Source of the DNA: Prevotella sp. UBA5387
GTDB taxonomy: Bacteria > Bacteroidota > Bacteroidia > Bacteroidales > Bacteroidaceae
Direction: 5' to 3'
Assembly: GCA_002407775.1 (NCBI GenBank)
Contig: DHOP01000063.1
Location: 1 to 58,555, forward strand
DNA length: 58,555 bases
Shown: positions 52,497 through 58,555 of the stretch, one piece after another
Layout: every line of letters starts with the position of its first letter
How positions within the stretch are numbered: the first letter of the stretch is position 1
Translations under genes and position numbers: made by a program
Notes under the pieces: model-generated
Seen by the model: the letters and a program-made list of their open reading frames with translations, nothing else
Databases searched by the model: none
Told to the model about the DNA's origin: nothing

Positions 52497-53696
52497 ATGG
52501 AATCGAACTTCGTAGACTATGTAAAGATATTGTGCCGCTCTGGAAAGGGTGGTCGTGGCTCCATGCACCTGCGCCATGTGAAGTACCAACCTAATGGTGG
52601 CCCTGATGGTGGTGATGGTGGTGAAGGAGGCGATGTCATCCTCAGAGGAAACCACAATTACTGGACACTTCTCCATTTGAAGTACCAGCGTCATGTTTTC
52701 GCAGAGAGCGGTGGCAACGGCGGACGTGACAAGTGCCATGGTACCAATGGCAAGAGTGTTTATATAGACGTTCCTTGTGGTACCGTAGTCTACAATGCCG
52801 AGACCGGAAAGTATGTCTGTGACGTTACTTATGATGGTCAAGAAATAGTTCTTTTAAAAGGAGGTAGAGGCGGATTAGGTAATTTCCAGTTCCGCACTCC
52901 TACGCGTCAAGCACCTCGATTCGCCCAACCAGGTGAGCCGATGGAGGAGATGACGATCATACTTGAATTGAAACTTCTAGCTGATGTCGGGTTGGTTGGA
53001 TTCCCCAATGCGGGAAAGTCGACTTTGCTCTCTGCACTTTCAAGCGCCCGACCAAAGATTGCCAACTATCCGTTTACTACTCTGGAGCCATCACTGGGCA
53101 TCGTGAGTTATAGAGATAATTTGTCATTTGTCATGGCAGATATCCCTGGAATCATCGAAGGTGCAAGTGAGGGGCGTGGCCTAGGACTTCGTTTCTTGAG
53201 GCATATCGAGCGAAATTCTTTGTTTTTGTTCATGGTTCCAGGCGATAGTCATGATGCCAACTACGACATTAAACATGACTATGAAGTGCTTCTTAACGAA
53301 TTACAGCAGTTCAATCCGGACATGCTTGACAAGCGACGGGTACTTGCCGTAACAAAAAGTGATCTTTTGGACGAGGAACTCATTGGGATGCTGAGAGATA
53401 CCTTACCTAAAGATCTTCCTGTGGTCTTTATATCCTCTGTCTCAGGTTATGGTTTGGATGAGCTGAAGGATGTGTTATGGAAAGAGCTCAATAATGAGAG
53501 CAACAAGTTACTGGATATCACATCAGAGGACACCCTTGTGCACCGTGACAAGGATATGACACGCTTCCTGGATGAGCTGAAGGCTGAGGGTGAAGATGAA
53601 GATATCACAGTAGTGAGTGAGGAAGACATTGTCTCCATGGACGATGATCTCGACGATGTTGAAGATCTGGATGATTACGAATTTGTAGAACCCTGA
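52497..53696 (+). CDS. obgE: Obg family GTPase
   Basis: ObgE is an essential 50S-assembly and stress-linked GTPase. The 399-residue protein has the glycine-rich Obg fold (GGRGSMHLRHVKYQPNGGPD), then G1 GFPNAGKSTLLSAL, G3 DIPGIIEGA and G4 TKSD. The C terminus is strongly acidic (about the last 50 residues) and in place of the TGS-type domain some relatives carry. It lies 39 bases after adk. Confidence 0.95.
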   Translation: MESNFVDYVKILCRSGKGGRGSMHLRHVKYQPNGGPDGGDGGEGGDVILRGNHNYWTLLHLKYQRHVFAESGGNGGRDKCHGTNGKSVYIDVPCGTVVYNAETGKYVCDVTYDGQEIVLLKGGRGGLGNFQFRTPTRQAPRFAQPGEPMEEMTIILELKLLADVGLVGFPNAGKSTLLSALSSARPKIANYPFTTLEPSLGIVSYRDNLSFVMADIPGIIEGASEGRGLGLRFLRHIERNSLFLFMVPGDSHDANYDIKHDYEVLLNELQQFNPDMLDKRRVLAVTKSDLLDEELIGMLRDTLPKDLPVVFISSVSGYGLDELKDVLWKELNNESNKLLDITSEDTLVHRDKDMTRFLDELKAEGEDEDITVVSEEDIVSMDDDLDDVEDLDDYEFVEP

Positions 53697-53705
53697 TTTT
53701 CCAAT

Positions 53706-54482
53706 ATGAGCCCGATAGCACATTATTATGAAATAGCAGAAGGGGTGTCTGCATTTTCTACAACACGCCATGGTGGAGCAAGCAAAGGCAATTATGGCGA
53801 GTTTAACATTAATCCCTATTGTGGCGACGAATCCAATGCTATATCTTCCAATCGTTTGCTTTTGGCTTCCGAACTGAACGTCGATGAAAAGAGTATTATC
53901 CTACCTCATCAAGTTCATGCGATAGAAAGTCGGATGATTGTCAATAGCTTTCTTGATCTTTCGCATGATGTGCAGAGCATGTTATTGGAGGATGTGGATT
54001 GCCTAATGACCAATTGCAAGAATATATGTATTGGGGTTTCAACGGCTGATTGCATTCCAGTGTTACTTTATGATCCTGTACAGAATGCCGTGGCGGCAAT
54101 TCATGCTGGATGGAGAGGTACGATGAATCGCATTGTTCGAAAGATTATCACAGAAATGAGATCCTGCTATAAGACGCGACCCCAAGACCTTAAAGCGATT
54201 GTCGGACCAGGAATCTCGTTGAAAAACTTTGAGGTTGGTCAAGAGGTCTATGATGCATTCGAACAAGCTGGTCATGATATGGAGCCAATCGCACATTTCT
54301 ATGACAAATGGCACATTGACCTGCCTCTATGTAACAAGTTGGAGTTAGAACAATGTGGCGTTTCTTCCGACAACATACTTATGTCTGACATCTGTACCTA
54401 TGATCAAGTGGACGATTATTTTTCAGCACGTCGTTTGGGAGTAGATTCAGGACGAGTTTATACAGGCATCATCCTAAGATAA
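53706..54482 (+). CDS. pgeF: Peptidoglycan editing factor / laccase-domain protein (YfiH)
   Basis: YfiH/PgeF proteins are cytoplasmic zinc or copper enzymes; in E. coli PgeF keeps L-Ser out of peptidoglycan precursors. The 258-residue sequence shows the family metal-site cysteine and histidine in STADCIPVLLYD and AIHAGWRGTM, and the ending SARRLGVDSGR. It starts 9 bases after obgE. Confidence 0.92.
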   Translation: MSPIAHYYEIAEGVSAFSTTRHGGASKGNYGEFNINPYCGDESNAISSNRLLLASELNVDEKSIILPHQVHAIESRMIVNSFLDLSHDVQSMLLEDVDCLMTNCKNICIGVSTADCIPVLLYDPVQNAVAAIHAGWRGTMNRIVRKIITEMRSCYKTRPQDLKAIVGPGISLKNFEVGQEVYDAFEQAGHDMEPIAHFYDKWHIDLPLCNKLELEQCGVSSDNILMSDICTYDQVDDYFSARRLGVDSGRVYTGIILR

Positions 54483-54501
54483 GCGAATGAAAACCTAAAC
54501 T

Positions 54502-55623
54502 ATGGCAATCAGAAGTAAAAAAGCCTATGTAATAGGCTTGCTGTTATCACTTTCTTCCCTTGCTTTTGCCCAGCAAGCAGTGTTATTTACGCCTGCCGAG
54601 CAACAACAAATCTTCATTACAACAGCAGGATTATTTTCTAACGGCAATAGCTTCACTATAGACTTTAGCGATGTTGACGATAGTGAGTATTGTTTTCCTT
54701 TACCAGTTGGTAATGCCAGTTTACTCCAGGGATACTCTTTGGAGATTGTAACAAGTAAAGGAGATGCCGTAAAGGCTATGTTCGACGGGGCTGTACGAAT
54801 GTCACGTAAGAGTCCACAATACGGCAATATCATCATCATACGCCATGACAATGGTCTGGAGACGATCTACGCCAACAACGCTCAGAACCTTGTAAAAGTG
54901 GGGCAGCGCGTCAAGGCTGGACAAACCTTGGCTATTGTGGGCGGCAATAAAAATAAGTATTCCTGTCTCTTCGGTATAATGGTTAATGGGGGATGGATCA
55001 ATCCTACGATTATCGTTGACCCAAATAGTCATCAACTTCGTAGTCAGGTTATCAGATGCACGAAGAAATCCAATCGGGTAGATATTGGTGCCACTAAAAC
55101 GGATTTACAACGCATTGTCAGCTTAGACCCAGATGATGTTAAGCGTGACCCTTTTGATAAGATTTCTAATTTTAAGCTCAATCTTTGTGACATTGGTCAG
55201 ACGCATTGGGCATATCCTTTGCCGGGTAGTCATGTTATCAGTCCATATGGTGGTCGTCGCAATCATTCAGGCGTGGACATCAAGACATGTCCAAACGATA
55301 AAATATTGGCGGCCTTTGATGGGGTTGTAACAAAATCCGGACCTTTCTCAGGCTATGGAAATTGCATTGTTATCAAACATGCTTTCGGCTTTGAGACGCT
55401 CTATAGTCATCAAAGCAAAAACCTAGTGAAGGCAGGAGAAAAAGTGAAGGCAGGAGAGGTGATTGGTTTGACAGGACGAACTGGTCGAGCTACGACCGAG
55501 CACTTACACTTTGAGATTAAGTTTCGTGGTTGTCGTTTAAATCCTGGTACTATCTTTAACCACGCCGCAAAGAAACTCAAAGAGATAACACTTACCTTAT
55601 CAAAAAACGGTCGAGTGAAGTAA
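54502..55623 (+). CDS. Exported peptidase M23 with an inactive plus an active domain
   Basis: The 373-residue protein has a signal peptide (AYVIGLLLSLSSLAFAQ). A first LytM-like domain (about 55-180) keeps the fold motifs (YGNIIIIRHDNGLETIYANN, then VGQRVKAGQTLAIVGG) but lacks the zinc ligands. A second domain (about 235-355) has the HxxxD of NHSGVDIK and the HxH of TTEHLHFE. Only the second should be catalytic, cutting peptidoglycan cross-links or acting as a divisome activator. It lies 19 bases after pgeF. Confidence 0.92.
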   Translation: MAIRSKKAYVIGLLLSLSSLAFAQQAVLFTPAEQQQIFITTAGLFSNGNSFTIDFSDVDDSEYCFPLPVGNASLLQGYSLEIVTSKGDAVKAMFDGAVRMSRKSPQYGNIIIIRHDNGLETIYANNAQNLVKVGQRVKAGQTLAIVGGNKNKYSCLFGIMVNGGWINPTIIVDPNSHQLRSQVIRCTKKSNRVDIGATKTDLQRIVSLDPDDVKRDPFDKISNFKLNLCDIGQTHWAYPLPGSHVISPYGGRRNHSGVDIKTCPNDKILAAFDGVVTKSGPFSGYGNCIVIKHAFGFETLYSHQSKNLVKAGEKVKAGEVIGLTGRTGRATTEHLHFEIKFRGCRLNPGTIFNHAAKKLKEITLTLSKNGRVK

Positions 55624-55636
55624 AAGCTCAGCTTAC

Positions 55637-55837
55637 CTACTTTTTTTTCCTCTGCGATTTTCGATTGGCCCGTTGAGTCCTGTATTTTGCTTTTTGCTTT
55701 GCTGATCCAGAACCATGAGCACCAGTAATATACTTTTTCTTTTTAGCTTTGGTCTTAACTTTTCCGTCGTCAGCTTGTTCCTTAGGAGCGCTGCTGAAAT
55801 TAATACCCTGCTCTAAGATCTTTTCAAAATCATCCAT
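55637..55837 (-). CDS. Small lysine-rich protein, unknown
   Basis: The 66-residue frame begins MDDFEKILEQGINFSSAPKE and ends in a very basic Lys/Arg/Gln tail (QRANRKSQRKKK). No family was recognised. The acidic, ordered-looking start next to a basic disordered tail argues for a real gene that may bind nucleic acid. It converges on the M23 gene with a 13-base gap and is on the same strand as the AICAR formyltransferase gene. Confidence 0.5.
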   Translation of the reverse strand: MDDFEKILEQGINFSSAPKEQADDGKVKTKAKKKKYITGAHGSGSAKQKAKYRTQRANRKSQRKKK

Positions 55838-55859
55838 AAGAGGTGCTTGTTAATATGAT

Positions 55860-55899
55860 AATCTCCCTCTTTTTCAAAACAGGAAAAAGAGGAGAGATT
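55860..55899. terminator. Strong hairpin between the small protein and the AICAR formyltransferase gene
   Basis: The arm at 55860-55875 pairs with 55883-55899 with a one-base bulge. The long T-rich tract (TTTTATTTTTTTT) lies on the plus-strand side, so it looks best as a terminator of the plus-strand hpt to M23 run. It could also end minus-strand transcription less efficiently. Confidence 0.7.
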
Positions 55900-55943
55900 T
55901 TCGAATTTTATTTTTTTTGCCTTCTGTTGAAAGGTTTGTAAAA

Positions 55944-57125
55944 TTAATGATGGAATAAACGCACTCCAGTGAATGCCATGGCCATGCCATATTTGTCACA
56001 GGTCTCGATGACATTATCATCGCGGATGCTACCACCTGCTTGCGCGATATACTCTACACCGCTCTTATGTGCACGCTCGATGTTGTCACCAAAGGGGAAG
56101 AATGCATCTGAGCCAAGTGATACCTTTGTATTCTGAGCGATCCAAGCTTTTTGTTCTGCACGAGTAAATGGCTCGGGTTGTTCTGTAAAGAACATCTGCC
56201 ATGCTCCGTCACGTAAAACATCTTCGTATTCTTCGGACAAATATACGTTGATGGTGTTGTCACGGTCTGCCCTGCGGATATTCTTTTTAAAGGGTAGGTT
56301 AAGCACTTTCTGGCTTTGACGCATCCACCATTCGTCAGCCTTGCTTCCTGCAAGACGAGTGCAATGGATTCGACTCTGTTGACCAGCACCAATACCTATG
56401 GCTTGACCATCCTTAACAAAGCACACGCTATTGCTCTGAGTGTACTTCAGTGTTATTAGGGCAATCTTCAAGTCGCGTAAGGCATCAGGTGTGAATGTCT
56501 TGTTGATTGTAGGAATATTCCCGAAGAGTTTGGGGTCGTTGAGGTTAACATTGTTGCGTCCTTGCTCGAAAGTGATACCAAAAACGTGTTTGCGCTCTAT
56601 TGGAGCGGGAACATAATCGGGATCAATTTGAATAACGCAATAGTTGCCATTACGCTTCGCCTTCAATATTTCCAGAGCTTCTGGAGTATATCCTGGCGCG
56701 ATGACACCGTCACTCACCTCACGCTTAATAAGTTTCGCGGTTGCTTCGTCGCAAGTGTCGCTAAGTGCGCAGAAGTCGCCATAGGAACACATCCGGTCCG
56801 CCCCACGGGCTCTGGCATAAGCGTTGGCCAGTGGAGTAAGTTCAAAATCGATATCGTCTACAAAGTAGATTCTCTTTAATGTATCACTTAATGGAACGCC
56901 TACAGCAGCGCCTGCGGGGGAAACATGTTTGAAACTAGCAGCTGCCGGAAGTCCTGTTGCGGCCTTCAGTTCCTTCACGAGTTGCCAACTATTGAGTGCA
57001 TCAAGGAAGTTGATGTATCCTGCACGACCGTTAATGACCTCTACTGGCAACTCTCCCTGCTCAACATAGATACGGGCAGGCTTTTGGTTCGGATTACATC
57101 CGTACTTTAATGCGTATTCGTTCAT
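55944..57125 (-). CDS. Stand-alone AICAR formyltransferase
   Basis: The 393-residue protein corresponds to the C-terminal formyltransferase part of PurH, which adds formyl from 10-formyltetrahydrofolate to AICAR in purine synthesis. The catalytic Lys-His pair is in SFKHVSPAG, and the ending MAMAFTGVRLFHH is the PurH terminus. The N-terminal IMP cyclohydrolase domain is absent. The ATG at 57125 (MNEYALKYGCNPNQKP) is chosen because the promoter lies at 57153, within the longer frame that would start at 57155. Confidence 0.9.
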   Translation of the reverse strand: MNEYALKYGCNPNQKPARIYVEQGELPVEVINGRAGYINFLDALNSWQLVKELKAATGLPAAASFKHVSPAGAAVGVPLSDTLKRIYFVDDIDFELTPLANAYARARGADRMCSYGDFCALSDTCDEATAKLIKREVSDGVIAPGYTPEALEILKAKRNGNYCVIQIDPDYVPAPIERKHVFGITFEQGRNNVNLNDPKLFGNIPTINKTFTPDALRDLKIALITLKYTQSNSVCFVKDGQAIGIGAGQQSRIHCTRLAGSKADEWWMRQSQKVLNLPFKKNIRRADRDNTINVYLSEEYEDVLRDGAWQMFFTEQPEPFTRAEQKAWIAQNTKVSLGSDAFFPFGDNIERAHKSGVEYIAQAGGSIRDDNVIETCDKYGMAMAFTGVRLFHH

Positions 57126-57152
57126 AATTTGAGGAAATCTTATTATCAGGTG

Positions 57153-57160
57153 CAAAGTTA
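57153..57160 (-). promoter_or_regulatory. Promoter of the AICAR formyltransferase gene
   Basis: The minus strand reads TAACTTTG followed by CA, about 27 bases before the ATG at 57125. No clear -33. The region 57161-57628 between this and the next promoter shows no gene. Confidence 0.7.
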
Positions 57161-57628
57161 CTCAAAAGATTAGAGAAAGTACCCGTCTGAAGAATTAATT
57201 TGGCAATGCTTACTTGACCTTTCTGGTATATCGGTTGTGCTCGAAAATGAAATGGTTCAAGAATATATAAACCGTAGTGCCCTGAATTAGGTTGGCCATT
57301 TATCTTTCTTAGACCTATTCAAAGTTGACCATATAAAACTAATCCTTGTTTGTTTCTCCCTGTGGACGAATAATAGAGCAGTAACTTGGACAACCAAGGG
57401 AGGGGATCTTATTTTTTCACTTCATACTTTTAAAAGAATTCATTCACTCAAAAAATATTTTCGCAATACTGAAAATATGGCATTAAAATGAATCGGCTTA
57501 GTATTCTTCTATCAAAGTGTAAAGAAGACATGATACATGTAGGCGGCATTATTTTCAGGCAAACAATTAGGTGGCCTAAAGGACGAAATTTTAAAATAGC
57601 GTTACATTAAATTTATTCAAGTAAAAAG

Positions 57629-57661
57629 TTGATGGACAAAACAAAAATGTTCGTAACTTTG
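57629..57661 (+). promoter_or_regulatory. Promoter of the 103-residue unknown protein
   Basis: TTG at 57629-57631 and TAACTTTG at 57654-57661, followed by CA, are 22 bases apart. The ATG is 32 bases downstream. Confidence 0.75.
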
Positions 57662-57693
57662 CACTAGAAAATTTTAGAGACGTTAGGAATTCA

Positions 57694-58005
57694 ATGAAAC
57701 GGGATTTGAGACTTCTTTTTGCAGAAGTAGGAAACAAAGTGAAGCGCGAGCCACATCAGTTGGCAACGGAATTCAATGGTGTATCTGTGGCGCTTACCAA
57801 GCACCATTTTTATTTGAGCAAGCCCTCGCTCCGTAAGTTTTGGGCTGTTCTTTCTGGTAAGAGAAAACTTTCGCAAGCTGCACTTAATAGGTTGGCACTC
57901 CTTGCAGGCTTCCAAGATTGGAAAGACTTAGACGACGCAATTCATGGCGATGTTGACGCATCAGTAAATTACAATGAGGAAGAGTGTAACAAACGAGAAT
58001 GTTAA
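57694..58005 (+). CDS. Conserved-looking small protein, unknown
   Basis: The 103-residue protein is not recognised. It is predicted mainly helical, with KHHFYLSKPSLRKFWAVLSG followed by KLSQAALNRLALLAGFQDW. That helix-turn-helix-like spacing with a loop between helices could bind DNA, though this is a pattern impression only. The good promoter and codon use like its neighbours support it as a gene. It is followed by rplS behind a separate promoter. Confidence 0.7.
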   Translation: MKRDLRLLFAEVGNKVKREPHQLATEFNGVSVALTKHHFYLSKPSLRKFWAVLSGKRKLSQAALNRLALLAGFQDWKDLDDAIHGDVDASVNYNEEECNKREC

Positions 58006-58054
58006 AATCAAAAATATTTTAGCATTAATAGTATGTTAATCTCATAAAAAGCAG

Positions 58055-58062
58055 TACCTTTG
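58055..58062 (+). promoter_or_regulatory. rplS promoter and structured leader
   Basis: TACCTTTG followed by CA is identical to the rpsL -7 element. The leader of about 80 bases contains CGAGG (58088-58092) pairing with CCTCG (58100-58104) in a GC-rich stretch, which could form a regulatory hairpin. Confidence 0.75.
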
Positions 58063-58148
58063 CACCGCTTTTCGGCTTAACCGCTGGCGAGGGAAGAGTC
58101 CTCGGGCCATGTTGAGTTGGAACGACAAACAATTTTTAGAATCAAACA

Positions 58149-58511
58149 ATGGATTTAATTAAAGTTGCTGAGGAAGCATTTGCAACCGGCCAGAAGTTCC
58201 CTGAGTTTAAGCCTGGAGATACTATTACAGTCGCTTACAAAATCGTCGAGGGTACAAAACAGCGTATCCAGCTTTATCGTGGTGTGGTGATTAAGATCAG
58301 TGGCCATGGTGACAAGAAGCGTTTCACCGTTCGCAAGATGTCTGGAACGGTAGGTGTAGAGCGTATTTTCCCATTAGAGTCTCCTGCTATTGATAGTATA
58401 GAGATTAACAAACATGGTAAAGTTCGCCGTGCCAAGTTATATTACTTGCGTAATCTCACTGGTAAGGCCGCTCGTATTAAGGAAAAGCGCGTTGCTTCTC
58501 CTGCTAAGTAA
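58149..58511 (+). CDS. rplS: 50S ribosomal protein L19
   Basis: L19 lies at the 30S-50S interface. The 120-residue protein shows FKPGDTITVAYKIVEGTKQR, LYRGVVIKISGHG and the C-terminal KVRRAKLYYLRNLTGKAARI, all family signatures. It is a single-gene unit here, without the rimM-trmD partners found in E. coli, at least on the upstream side. Confidence 0.97.
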   Translation: MDLIKVAEEAFATGQKFPEFKPGDTITVAYKIVEGTKQRIQLYRGVVIKISGHGDKKRFTVRKMSGTVGVERIFPLESPAIDSIEINKHGKVRRAKLYYLRNLTGKAARIKEKRVASPAK

Positions 58512-58555
58512 TCGACTTCCTACAAAACCATAAAAAAGAGGGTGTGTCAAAACAG

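Noticed and set aside
57126..57155. Longer N terminus for the AICAR formyltransferase
   Set aside because: The -7 element at 57153-57160 overlaps the longer start, so it would not be in the transcript.

Overview
The window comes from the chromosome of a Bacteroidales bacterium, most likely Prevotella or a close relative. Three things support this. Most strong upstream sites carry the Bacteroidetes -7 promoter motif TAnnTTTG, usually extended to TAnnTTTGCA. Most start codons lack a Shine-Dalgarno sequence. Several families are typical of the phylum: a DUF4831-like protein, IorAB with paired PaaK ligases, and sugar permeases of the FucP type. The genus is inferred, not proven.

Positions 1-18600 plus rplQ hold one merged str-S10-spc-alpha superoperon: rpsL, rpsG, fusA, rpsJ-rplCDWB-rpsS-rplV-rpsC-rplP-rpmC-rpsQ, rplNXE-rpsNH-rplFR-rpsE-rpmD-rplO-secY-map-infA-rpmJ, rpsMKD-rpoA-rplQ. 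No tuf gene follows fusA, and adk is not beside secY but about 36 kb away. Hairpins sit between rpsL/rpsG, fusA/rpsJ and rpsN/rpsH. An internal promoter precedes rpsM and a strong terminator ends the run. A 22-bp-period tandem repeat lies upstream of the operon, and a second array of the same family lies at 38.5 kb.

Positions 19250-22720 are accessory: a decayed IS30-family element, a hexapeptide acetyltransferase that may be read from a near-leaderless mRNA, and a secreted GH28 pectin hydrolase. Positions 23035-27731 (minus strand) hold a compact five-gene cluster: a degenerate stand-alone receiver, a TPR plus YaiO-like outer-membrane barrel, a two-helix membrane protein with an alpha-solenoid tail, a processive GT2 synthase, and a hemerythrin with an altered iron ligand. 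I read this as a candidate exopolysaccharide synthesis and export system with its own signalling parts. It is the best candidate here for an undescribed system.

Positions 28086-35478 encode an omega-amidase-like nitrilase and then an arylacetate/aromatic amino acid module (IorA, IorB, aminotransferase, two PaaK-type CoA ligases, ACT-domain protein). This module could make or consume arylacetyl-CoA. Positions 35693-46782 are central metabolism and unusual ATPases: class II aldolase, a FucP-like permease, aquaporin Z, a membrane-anchored MutS-like ATPase paired with a receiver-ATP-grasp protein, glutamate dehydrogenase and an RlpA-like protein.

Positions 46783-58555 hold envelope and housekeeping genes: a glycine-zipper lipoprotein with an EF-hand, a DUF4831-like protein, NAD(P)HX repair, hpt-adk-obgE-pgeF-M23 peptidase, a lysine-rich small protein, a stand-alone AICAR formyltransferase, a small unknown protein and rplS.
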